Below, piece by piece: positions 20,357-28,229 of a stretch of 64,000 bases of DNA. The position numbers and the translations under genes were made by a program. Every line of letters begins with the position of its first letter. The first letter of the stretch is position 1. Source of the stretch: Streptomyces ferrugineus (GTDB lineage: Bacteria; Actinomycetota; Actinomycetes; Streptomycetales; Streptomycetaceae); contig NZ_CP063373.1 in the NCBI RefSeq assembly GCF_015160855.1, positions 4,340,001 to 4,404,000 on the forward strand, in the 5' to 3' direction. Under the pieces are notes generated by a model. It did not search any database. It had not been told where the DNA came from and was given only the letters and a program-made list of their open reading frames with translations.

Positions 20357-22492
20357 TCAGCGAGCGTCCGGCTCCGTGCGGGTGATGCGCAGCAGCGCCG
20401 CGGAGGGCGCGGTGGGCAGGGTCACGGTGAGGTCGGCGGTGTCCGGGTTCCAGACGGCAACGGCCTGACCTGCGGCGGGGTACAGCACCTCGGCACGGGC
20501 CGCGTCGCCCGCCTGTTCGGGCAGCCGGAGGGTGGTGGTGGCCGGACCGCCCGGTCGGCGCCAGACGGTGAGGTAAGTGGTGGCGGGGGTGTGCAGGGCC
20601 AGGGCGATCCAGGGGGCGTCCCAGCCGGGAAGGCCGAGCGGCCAGGACGGCACGGCCCCCGGCAGGTCGGCGCGGACGGCTTTGTACACGGCGACCGCCT
20701 CGTGGACCAGGGAGCGGGCCTCGGGCCCCAGTTCCGGCAGGTGGCCGGAGAGGTGGATGCGGCCGAGGAGGGCGCCGGCCATGGTGAAGGCGACTTCGTC
20801 GAGGGAGTCCTCCGGCTGTGGATAGGCCCACACGGCGCCTTGCTCGGGGGTGACGGCGGTGGGTGCGGAGGCCGCGATGGGCGCGTAGAGGAGCAGGTTC
20901 TGCTGGTCGCTGGTGGACTGCAGTTGCAGCCGCGACAGCAGGGCGTGGTCCCATCGCATGCCGCCCGAGGCGCAGTTCTCCACCACCAGGTGCGGATGGC
21001 GGTCCAGGATGCCGTCGAGCCAGTCGAGGTGCGCCCGGTTGTGGCCGAGCAGGCCGGCGCCCGGGGTCTCGCCGGGGTGGGCGCTGGTGCCGGAGCCGGG
21101 GTCGATGTTGTGGTCGAGCTTGAGATAGCCGACGCCCCATGCGCCGACCAGGCGGTCCACGACCTGGTCCAGGTGGGCGCGGGCGGCCGGGTGGCGCAGG
21201 TCCAGGTGGTGCCGGCCGGTCTCCGTGAGGCGGACGCCGTCGCGGCGGAAGAACGCCTCGTCGGGCAGGGACTTGGCCATGGGGCTGTCGACGCCGATGA
21301 CTTCCGGCTCCAGCCACAGGCCGGGGATCATGCCGCGCTCCCGGATGCGGTCCAGCACCTCGTGGATCCCCTTCTCGCCGGGGAAGCGGGAGGCGGCCGG
21401 TTCCCAGGCGCCGACGGTGGTCCACCAGCCGCCGTTGTCGCCGTCGTACCAGCCCGCGTCGATGACGAAGTACTCGGCGCCGGCCTCGGCCGCCGCGTCG
21501 ATCAGCGGCAGCAGCTTCTCGGTGGTGGGGTCGCCCATCAGGCAGTTCATGTAGTCGTTGAAGATGACGGGCAGCCGCCGGTGGTCGGCGTGCGGGCGGC
21601 GCTGCGCGCGGCGGTAGCGGGTCAGCGCGGCGAACGCGGCGTCGGGGCCGCCGTCGGCGCTGAAGGACAGGGCGGCGGGTACGGTGCGGAAGGCGGCGCC
21701 GGGTTCCAGGGGGTGGCGCCAGCCGTGGTGGGCGTCGGTGGGCCCGAACAGTGCCGCGTAGGCCGCCCGTTCGTGCTCCTGGCACTCCCAGCGCCAGCCC
21801 CCTCCGTTGTGCTCGATCTGCCACACCCAGGTGCGGCCGGTACGCCGGTCCGTCAGTCCGCCCATGGGCAGGTGTCCGCAACTGGACCAGGTGCCCTGGC
21901 CGTTCAGGGCGAAGCCGGCCTTGCCGTGCCCGTACTTCACGCGTCCGCTGACGCCGGGTGTGGTCCGGCGCATCGGCTGCCGCCGCCAGCGGCACTCGGC
22001 GAGCCAGTCGTTGTCCGCCCACAGCAGGTCGGCGGCGTCGACGGCCGCCGGGTCCCGCGGGGTGAGGCAGCCGACCGTGAGCGAGCTGACCGACTCCAGG
22101 TGCAGTGTGGTCCGCCCTTCGTTGCGCAGGGTCACTTCGCTGCGGAGCACGGGGATGCCGTCCGGTGACCGGTAGGTCACCTCCGCGGCCAACCCGGTTT
22201 CCGGGTCGTGGAGATGCACGGTCAGCGTGTGCCAGTCGCCGTCGCGGGCCGCGCGGTGGGCCCGGTGGCGCAGCCGCCCGCCGAGAGCGGTCCCGATCAG
22301 ACGGCTGCCCGACCAGCCACGGCCGTGACCCGCGGCCGTCACCTCGACCAGCGGTAGGGACGCACCGGGGTCGCCGCCCGCTTCGCCGGGCAGTCCGAGA
22401 TGCGTCAGGCGGGCGCCGCCGTCGTCACCGAGGACGAACTCGAGACGCAGGGCGTCGTGACCCCAGCGGAAGCTCCGCTGTTCGTTCTCCAT
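20357..22492 (-). CDS. cytoplasmic alpha-galactosidase, GH36
   Basis: Retaining alpha-galactosidase of 711 residues, the normal GH36 length, with no signal peptide. The N-terminal beta-sandwich (1-300) is followed by the TIM barrel with VIFNDYMNCLMGDPTTEKL and FVIDAGWYDGDNGGW. The nucleophile is the Asp in YLKLDHN (about residue 460) and the acid/base the Asp in QSTSDQQN (about residue 529). It would hydrolyse raffinose-type or galactomannan-derived alpha-1,6-galactosides after uptake. It is the first gene of a two-gene unit with the cytoplasmic GH43. Confidence 0.93.
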   Translation of the reverse strand: MENEQRSFRWGHDALRLEFVLGDDGGARLTHLGLPGEAGGDPGASLPLVEVTAAGHGRGWSGSRLIGTALGGRLRHRAHRAARDGDWHTLTVHLHDPETGLAAEVTYRSPDGIPVLRSEVTLRNEGRTTLHLESVSSLTVGCLTPRDPAAVDAADLLWADNDWLAECRWRRQPMRRTTPGVSGRVKYGHGKAGFALNGQGTWSSCGHLPMGGLTDRRTGRTWVWQIEHNGGGWRWECQEHERAAYAALFGPTDAHHGWRHPLEPGAAFRTVPAALSFSADGGPDAAFAALTRYRRAQRRPHADHRRLPVIFNDYMNCLMGDPTTEKLLPLIDAAAEAGAEYFVIDAGWYDGDNGGWWTTVGAWEPAASRFPGEKGIHEVLDRIRERGMIPGLWLEPEVIGVDSPMAKSLPDEAFFRRDGVRLTETGRHHLDLRHPAARAHLDQVVDRLVGAWGVGYLKLDHNIDPGSGTSAHPGETPGAGLLGHNRAHLDWLDGILDRHPHLVVENCASGGMRWDHALLSRLQLQSTSDQQNLLLYAPIAASAPTAVTPEQGAVWAYPQPEDSLDEVAFTMAGALLGRIHLSGHLPELGPEARSLVHEAVAVYKAVRADLPGAVPSWPLGLPGWDAPWIALALHTPATTYLTVWRRPGGPATTTLRLPEQAGDAARAEVLYPAAGQAVAVWNPDTADLTVTLPTAPSAALLRITRTEPDAR

Positions 22493-22621
22493 GGTGTCCT
22501 TTCCAGGTCAGTGGCGTTCAGGCCGTAGTTGAAGAACGGGGTGAGGCTGCCGGACCACCAGCCGGACTTGTGTGCTGAGTGGGGGGATCACGCAGAGTGC
22601 GGGGCGGCCGGGAGCCGAACC

Positions 22622-25036
22622 TCACTTCGGGTCGCCGTAGATGACTCCGCGTCCGTTCGTCCCGAAGTAGACGCGACCGTGGATCCGGGGGTCTCCGGTC
22701 ATGGTGTTGCCGGTCCAGGCGTACTGGTGCCGGTCGTCGTTGATGCGGATCCAGGTCCGGCCCGCGTCGTCGGACCGGAAGATGCCGCGCACGCCGCGGA
22801 TCTTGGAGCTGGTGTAGACGGCGGGGTACGGGGCGCCGGGTGCGGCCTTGCCGAATCCGACGACGTCGCCCTGGTCCACCACTTCGAACCTGGTGAAGGA
22901 CGATCCGGAGTCGGTCGACCGCCACAGCCCGTACGGTGTGGGGGTGGTGGGCTTGTCGGTGCCGCCGGCCAGCCAGATGTCGCCCTCGTGGCCCGGTACC
23001 GGCTTGAACCGGACGTTGCCCGCGGTGGGCAGACCGGTCGCCGCCGTGGCCTCGAAGCTCTTGCCGCCGTCCGTGCTGAGGTAGAAGACGCCGGAGTCGT
23101 AGGCGTAGAACTTCGCCGGGTTCACCCGGTCGGAGCGTACGGGGGCCCCGGTCGGCAGCCCCTTCGAGGCCGTCCAGGTCGCTCCGTGGTCGTCGGACCA
23201 GCTGACCGGCGCTCCGGCCGGGGACCAGACGATCCGTCTGCCGTCGGCGCTGATGGCGACGGCCTGGTCCTCGACTCCGGGCCCGGTGACGCCGGCCGGC
23301 TCACTGCGCGACGGCGTCCAGGTGTCGCCGCTGTCGGTGGAGACGGCGAAGTGCTGGGTCCAGCCGCTGGTGGGGTGGCCGACCCGCACGATGGTGTGGG
23401 GCGCCAGCTCCGCGTAGTCCAGGGCCGGGGTGCCGCCGAAGGTCGGGCTGTCGTACATCTTCGGCGCCTTGCGGAAATCCGTGTGCCGGAAGCCGCCGAC
23501 ATCGCCGACGCCGGAGAAGAGGTGCGCGCGACCGGCGGGTGGGCTGATCAGGCACAGGACCGCGGTCTCCTCCAGCCCCTGGGCCCGCACGGACAGGTGC
23601 ACCGTGCCGCCGCCGTCCCAGTCGGTCAGGTTGTCGGCGCCGTAGATCGTCGCGCCGGTGCCGTACATGAAGTGGTCGGAGTCGAAGGGGTCGATCTGGA
23701 CGGACTCCATCATCCAGCCCAACTTGGGGGCCATCTCGGGCAGCGACGGCGAGGCGTTCCAGGTCAGCCAGGGGGCGGCGGAGATGTCGATGTCGTAGCG
23801 CAGGGTGCGCTCGGAGTTCGAGCCCAGGTCCCACGCGCGGGTCCAGCTCGCGCCGCCGTCGGTGGAGCGGAAGAGGATGCAGTCGGGGTGCCACTTGACC
23901 TGGGTGGACACCATCAGGGTGTCCGGGTTCTGCCGGTCGATGGTCAGGCCGCTGTAACCGTACTGGTTGTCGTCGCTGGTGGACGGGACCGGGCTGATGC
24001 GGGTCCAGGTGCCGGTGGCGGTGTCCAGCTTCCACACGTCGCCCTTGGACCCGTCGTAGGGGCCGGCGGTGTCGCTGGTCGCCAGGTACAGGTGGCCGCC
24101 GACGTGGTCGAAGACCGCGTGGTGCGGGATGAAGCCGGTGGGCTGCCCGGGTACGCGTTCCCAGGTCGCTCCCGCGTCGGTCGACCGGTACAGGATGTTG
24201 TCCTTGTCGGCGACGGTGACGTAGAGGGTCCGGGTGGCCTTCCCCGGTCTGCCGGTGCGCTTGTCGAAGACGACCTGCAGCACGCCCAGGTTGTCGCCGT
24301 TGTAACCGTCGGGGTCGGTGGGGTCGGGCACGAAGTTGCCGACGTTGGGGAAGTCGGTCACCTTCGCGAAGGTCTTGCCGTGGTCGGTGCTGCGCCACAG
24401 CCCGTGGCCCCCGCGCACTCCCAGGTAGAGAATCTTGTTGCGGTTGGGGTCGATCACCAGCCGCTCGCCGATGCCCCGGCCGGGCATGTTGCCGCCCAGC
24501 CGGAACGGCAGCGGGGTGGTCTTCCAGGTGCGGCCGCGGTCGGTCGAGCGCAGGATCGCCGCCATGCTCGGGTCCCAGTCGGGGAGGGTGTAGGTGCCCG
24601 CCGCCAGGTAGACGCGGTCGGGGTCGACCTCGTCGGTGGCGATGCTGATGATGCCGGTGTGTCCGTACTCGTCCCAGCCGATCCAGTCGGTGAGGGGTAT
24701 CCACCGCCGGGACGCCGTGTCGAGGCGGTAGGCGCCTCCGATGTCGGTGCGCGCGTACACCAGTCCGGGCTCGCGCTGGTTGAAGACGATGCCGGTGACG
24801 AAGCCGCCGCCGACTATCTCGGCGTTGCGGAAGGTGTAGGGCGTGTGCCGGACCTTCCCGGCCATGCGGGCGGATGAGGCGGATGAGGCGAGTGTGGCGG
24901 ATGTGGCAGATGTGGCGGATGTGTGCGATGTGACGGGTGCGGCGGAGGCACCGGAGGGGGCGAGCAGGGGGAGTGCGGCCGTGGCCGCGCCTGCGGACAG
25001 CAGGCCTCGACGGGAGAGGTGCGGGGCATGGGTCAT
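22622..25036 (-). CDS. Tat-secreted xyloglucanase, GH74
   Basis: Second GH74 endo-xyloglucanase of the locus, 804 residues. A Tat signal (LSRRGLLSAGAATA) at residues 8-22 replaces the Sec-like signal of the first copy, and no lectin domain is present. The mature N-terminus has a low-complexity Thr/Ser/Ala linker (residues 35-58) encoded by imperfect GATGAGGCG/GATGTGGCG-type DNA repeats. The double propeller shows RTDIGGAYRLD and GVGDVGGFRHTDF, the probable positions of the two catalytic Asp residues, and repeated RSTDxGxTW blades. It is clearly diverged from the gene at 10862-13513, so the pair is an old duplication or separate acquisitions. Confidence 0.93.
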   Translation of the reverse strand: MTHAPHLSRRGLLSAGAATAALPLLAPSGASAAPVTSHTSATSATSATLASSASSARMAGKVRHTPYTFRNAEIVGGGFVTGIVFNQREPGLVYARTDIGGAYRLDTASRRWIPLTDWIGWDEYGHTGIISIATDEVDPDRVYLAAGTYTLPDWDPSMAAILRSTDRGRTWKTTPLPFRLGGNMPGRGIGERLVIDPNRNKILYLGVRGGHGLWRSTDHGKTFAKVTDFPNVGNFVPDPTDPDGYNGDNLGVLQVVFDKRTGRPGKATRTLYVTVADKDNILYRSTDAGATWERVPGQPTGFIPHHAVFDHVGGHLYLATSDTAGPYDGSKGDVWKLDTATGTWTRISPVPSTSDDNQYGYSGLTIDRQNPDTLMVSTQVKWHPDCILFRSTDGGASWTRAWDLGSNSERTLRYDIDISAAPWLTWNASPSLPEMAPKLGWMMESVQIDPFDSDHFMYGTGATIYGADNLTDWDGGGTVHLSVRAQGLEETAVLCLISPPAGRAHLFSGVGDVGGFRHTDFRKAPKMYDSPTFGGTPALDYAELAPHTIVRVGHPTSGWTQHFAVSTDSGDTWTPSRSEPAGVTGPGVEDQAVAISADGRRIVWSPAGAPVSWSDDHGATWTASKGLPTGAPVRSDRVNPAKFYAYDSGVFYLSTDGGKSFEATAATGLPTAGNVRFKPVPGHEGDIWLAGGTDKPTTPTPYGLWRSTDSGSSFTRFEVVDQGDVVGFGKAAPGAPYPAVYTSSKIRGVRGIFRSDDAGRTWIRINDDRHQYAWTGNTMTGDPRIHGRVYFGTNGRGVIYGDPK
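24868..24933. repeat. imperfect 9-bp DNA repeat coding a Ser/Thr/Ala linker
   Basis: About seven imperfect nine-base units of the type GATGAGGCG/GATGTGGCG on the plus strand. On the coding strand they give the SATSATSAT-like linker of the GH74 protein. Such repeats are prone to change in copy number. Confidence 0.75.
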
Positions 25037-25226
25037 GACGGGTCCTTGCCTTTCGGGTGCGGGTCCGTACGAGGCCTGCGCACAAGCAGCGGTCCGGCCG
25101 GCTCCAGAAGGCGACTGCGCAGGCCTCGTCCGGCGCGCCGAGGGTGCCGTACCGGTGAGGTGGCCGGAGTCGGGGGACCGCCGAGGCGCTCGGTGATGGA
25201 TTCTCCGTCGCTGAAGCCGGAGTTGG

Positions 25227-25281
25227 TCTCCACGCCGGCGGCTGTTCGCAGGACGACTCGGCGGTTCATCTCACGGCTCAT
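25227..25281 (-). pseudogene. 5' remnant of a Tat-secreted protein gene
   Basis: From ATG 25281 the minus strand reads MSREMNRRVVLRTAAG, the start of a typical twin-arginine signal peptide. The hydrophobic core and everything after it are absent; the frame continues into unrelated, Arg/Pro-rich sequence and ends near the GH74 start. A palindromic operator lies 97 bp upstream, as expected if this was once the first gene behind it. Confidence 0.45.
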
Positions 25282-25377
25282 GTCGTTGCGGCCCTTCGTT
25301 TGCGTCGATCCGACCGGCGGGCGGGCAGAGCCTGCGTCGTCCGGTGGTCTCATGTCCGGAGGGCGGTAGCAAACCGA

Positions 25378-25393
25378 GTCGACGCGCTTCGAC
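25378..25393. promoter_or_regulatory. LacI-type operator, imperfect copy
   Basis: GTCGACGCGCTTCGAC matches 15 of 16 bases of the perfect palindrome at 25622-25637. It lies upstream of the Tat-signal remnant and 342 bp upstream of the GH74 start codon on the minus strand. Confidence 0.65.
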
Positions 25394-25593
25394 GTTTCGG
25401 TGAGAGTAAGGCCGTGTTTCCGGGGCGACAACGGGCCATCAAGGTCACTTTTCGATAACAGGCGCGGTCGGGGGTGAGAGCACGCACCGCCCTCCATGCA
25501 GCTTTACCGCAGGTGAACTGGACTTCTAGGCGAACTCTCAACGAGGAATGCCGACGCCGGAAGAACGGCTCCCGACGACTGGGCGACCTGTGA

Positions 25594-25637
25594 TTGACAC
25601 ACGACTCGGCGTCATGTCAACGTCGAAGCGCTTCGAC
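25594..25637 (+). promoter_or_regulatory. promoter element and perfect LacI-type operator before the GH3 remnant
   Basis: GTCGAAGCGCTTCGAC at 25622-25637 is a perfect 16-bp palindrome with the central CG step and alternating arms typical of LacI-family operators. TTGACA at 25594-25599 is a good -35 on the plus strand; a -10 about 17 bp on would abut the operator. The gene it served is now a remnant. Confidence 0.65.
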
Positions 25638-25689
25638 TCACGCGACAGCGCGATCGAGAAGAGCCGTACGCCGCCCGGCTCCGCAGTCG

Positions 25690-26302
25690 CCCACCACCGA
25701 CCTGCCGTTCCGTGACCCCGCGCTACCCCTGGCCCGGCGAGTCGACGACCTGATCTCCCGGCTGACGCTCGACGAGCGCATCGAGCTGCTCTACCAGTAC
25801 TCACCAGGAGTCCCGCGCCTCGGACTCGGCCGAAGCCATCGCCCTGACAGCGCCCCTCGCCGTGACGGGGCCGGCGCTCCCCGCCCGCACTCTCCTCGGC
25901 GGACGACTGGAGGCCGTCGACTTCGACGAGTGCGAGGGCGGTACGCTCGTCGACGCCATCCGGGAGAAGGGGGAGGCGGTCACCCCGGCGACCGGTGACA
26001 TCCGCTGCGCACTGCGCTACGGGTCAGTCGACCTGGGCAGCCCGGCAGACGGGCCGCGGGTCATCACGGCCGAGGTGTCGTGCGCGACGGAGGAGGACGC
26101 GACCGTCGAGATCTACGCCGACGGCGCTCCCGGTGCCGGAACCTTGCTCGCCGCCCTCCGTGTCAGCACCGGCACCGACGGCCGGTACGACTGGCGCACG
26201 GTCAGCGCGCGGATGCCGGAGGAGGTGACCGGGGTGCACGATCTGCGTCTCGTTCTGCGGGGCGGTGTCCACCTGGCCGCGATCGCCGGCGGGACGTGGT
26301 GA
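25690..26302 (+). pseudogene. GH3 beta-glucosidase/xylosidase remnant with large internal deletion
   Basis: Two pieces of one former gene are joined in different frames. The first (about 25690-25825) gives TTDLPFRDPALPLARRVDDL and LTLDERIELLYQYSPGVPRLG, the usual N-terminus of GH3 enzymes. The second (about 25815-26302) gives a CBM6-like beta-sandwich end: VDFDECEGGTLVD, YDWRTVSARMP and GVHDLRLVLRGG. The whole catalytic barrel and the nucleophile Asp are missing, so roughly 2 kb is inferred lost. The upstream operator is intact. No start codon with a ribosome site is evident. Confidence 0.65.
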
Positions 26303-26422
26303 GGAGCGGTGGGACGCGGCGAGAAGACGGTCCGCCGCCGCGTTCCACACTTTCCGAGCGGTGACGCACGGATCTATCCTCTGCCTGAACGTCGTCCGTA
26401 CCGGAGGAGGGCCGGGGCGGGT

Positions 26423-27805
26423 ATGCGACAGACCGCACGCCATGACGTCGTCTTCGTCGCCGGCACCGCCGGAGAGCATGAACTGACCTGGTCGCAGAAG
26501 GCCCATGAACGCGAAGGATGCCACCCCCATCTCCACGGACCCCGCAACAGGAACGTACGGATGGGGCGGGCACTGGACGGCCGGCCCGACATGTCCGCGG
26601 TGCTGCATGCCTTCGCCGCGGTCATGGCTCACTTCGAGGCGCTGCGCACGCTCTACCCACGTGACGCCGACGGGCACCCGCGCGCGGTCGTCGTGGCTTC
26701 CGGAGTGCTCCGGATCGACGAATACGCCTCCGACGCCCCGCCGACCTACGACGAGCTGAGCGCCTTCACGCTCCGACTGGCCGAGCCCGGATTCGCCCCG
26801 GACGACCTGCCGTTGCGGGCCGCCGTCATCACCGTGGACGGCAGACCCATCCACATCGCGCTGTCCTTGCACCACTTCTCGTCGGACACGACGAGCGCCC
26901 GAATCGCGGCCGAACACATAGCCCGACTGGCCGCCGATCCGGGCGCCGACCTCGGCTCGGGGTGGCAGCCGCGCCAGATCGCGAGCTTCGAAGCCAGTCC
27001 CTCGGGGCGACGGCACGCCCATCGTGTCGACACCCATGACCGGGCCATGCTCCGTCGGTCCGCCATGCCCGAACTCCAGGCGCCCTCGGGCCACAGGGCC
27101 GCCGTCTACGACTTCGTATGCCTCGACTCCGCGGCGGTCGCCCTCGCGGCGGCCGGTCTGGCGAAGCAGTACCGGACATCCGCCGCCGCCGTCCTGCAAG
27201 CCGCATACGCGTGCACGCTCGCCGAGCACCTCGGCATCGGCACCTGCGTGTTCAACACCGTGATGCCCAACCGGCACACCACCTCCGCCCGCGAGGCGGT
27301 GGCCCATATCGCCGGCAGGGCCCTCGTCCCGGTCGACACGTCCCTGGGCGGCGACCGGTTCCCGGCGCTGTGCCGAGCCGTCGACGCGGCACTCGTCAGA
27401 TCCTCCTCCGTCAGCCTGCGAGAGCCCGACCGCTACGCCAGATCCCTGGACGAGGTCTCCGCCGAACTGGGCCGCTCCGCCCACAACCCGTACGTGGTCA
27501 ACATCCGCCCCATAGCGCCCCGCACGCTGATCCGGGCTCGCGCGGACAGGGCACCGCAGGACCTCGACCGAGCCATGGCATCCAGCCGTTACCGACGATT
27601 CCCCAAACCCGTCGACGCGTACTCCGGAAACCTCTCCTTCGATGTGTGGGGCATGTCCGAGACGGCCGGAATCAGTCTCGGGACGGATGCGACGTCGTTC
27701 GACGCGACGGATCTCGAACAGATCCTGCGGTCCTTCGAGAGCCGGCTGGTCGCAGCCGCGATCGGCGGTCACGCCGCAAGGAGCGGCTCCTTCGCCGACG
27801 CATAG
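26423..27805 (+). CDS. stand-alone NRPS-type condensation-domain protein
   Basis: Protein of 460 residues with the fold of a nonribosomal-peptide condensation domain (chloramphenicol acetyltransferase superfamily). The catalytic motif is LHHFSSDTTS near residues 148-157, which keeps HHxxxD but has Thr in place of the usual Gly. C-terminal features include VFNTVMPNRHT and NPYVVNIRP, like the latch and floor-loop region. The start ATG 26423 is preceded by GGAGGAGG. No adenylation, carrier or thioesterase genes are nearby, and it is the only intact plus-strand gene among the glycosidases before 31.6 kb. It may join or transfer an acyl group to an unknown acceptor. Confidence 0.75.
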   Translation: MRQTARHDVVFVAGTAGEHELTWSQKAHEREGCHPHLHGPRNRNVRMGRALDGRPDMSAVLHAFAAVMAHFEALRTLYPRDADGHPRAVVVASGVLRIDEYASDAPPTYDELSAFTLRLAEPGFAPDDLPLRAAVITVDGRPIHIALSLHHFSSDTTSARIAAEHIARLAADPGADLGSGWQPRQIASFEASPSGRRHAHRVDTHDRAMLRRSAMPELQAPSGHRAAVYDFVCLDSAAVALAAAGLAKQYRTSAAAVLQAAYACTLAEHLGIGTCVFNTVMPNRHTTSAREAVAHIAGRALVPVDTSLGGDRFPALCRAVDAALVRSSSVSLREPDRYARSLDEVSAELGRSAHNPYVVNIRPIAPRTLIRARADRAPQDLDRAMASSRYRRFPKPVDAYSGNLSFDVWGMSETAGISLGTDATSFDATDLEQILRSFESRLVAAAIGGHAARSGSFADA

Positions 27806-28229
27806 AGCGCGGCGGAGCGCGGACGGTCGGCGTCGAGGTCACTCACGACGCCGGGTGTGCCGCCTGATGCGAGCGGCCTGCCTCTCTGACTGAGCATTTG
27901 GTGCCGTTTTTCCGTACGGGCGGACATTCGCGCCGATGTGAACCGGGACGGCGCGGTCGACGTCACCGGGGATCTGGATGTCGCGGGCAAGGCGGCGTGG
28001 AACAGCGGGCGAGGTGCGATCTTCCTGCCCAACCTGACGCCCCTTGCCCTGTCGATCCGTACGGCGATTTCCACACCCGTCATCCGGAGCGTGGGCCCCG
28101 GCGGCGGGCTCTCGCTGCGGCCCCAGCTGACACGTGATCACGACTTGGTGCCGCGCACCGTCGACGGGCGGGGCGGTGCTGCGGAGGCGTAGGGGAATAC
28201 GCCGCCGCAGCGCTCGCATGTCCCGAGGA
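27806..28229. other. intergenic region with a gene fragment
   Basis: 424 bp between the condensation-domain gene and the end of the alpha-fucosidase gene. It contains the deiminase-like fragment at 27923-28036. The frame after it stays open to 28190 but matches nothing I recognise. Confidence 0.55.
27923..28036 (+). pseudogene. fragment resembling the N-terminal part of a protein-arginine deiminase-family protein
   Basis: The frame reads DIRADVNRDGAVDVTGDLD followed by AGKAAWNSGRGAIFLPNL. This calcium-site-like DxNxDGxVDV run and the RGAIFLPN motif are typical of the start of the secreted PAD-like proteins of streptomycetes. Signal peptide and catalytic part are missing. Identification rests on memory of the family and needs a search. 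Confidence 0.45.

Larger units (their letters stand above)
25037..25621. other. degraded divergent region between GH74 and the GH3 remnant
   Basis: 585 bp without an intact gene. It holds a fragment of a Tat-secreted protein start (25227-25281, minus), one operator (25378-25393) and the leading part of a second regulatory region (TTGACA at 25594-25599, plus). The arrangement looks like two former divergent promoters whose genes were lost or truncated. Confidence 0.6.

Noticed and set aside
18804..22022. Very long open frame covering GH43 and most of GH36
   Set aside because: The upstream part is a G+C-driven shadow of the GH36 gene; GTG 20315 with AAAGGA is the real GH43 start.
26309..26422. 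Longer N-terminus of the condensation-domain protein
   Set aside because: The added residues are basic and unlike the family, while GGAGGAGG directly precedes the ATG at 26423.
28138..28215. Minus-strand frame ending in CERCGGVFPY
   Set aside because: Zinc-ribbon-like at first sight, but it is a shadow of the alpha-fucosidase frame and its downstream spacer, with no start of its own.
26303..28229. Biosynthetic gene cluster around the condensation domain
   Set aside because: No adenylation, carrier, thioesterase, tailoring or resistance gene lies within 10 kb on either side.
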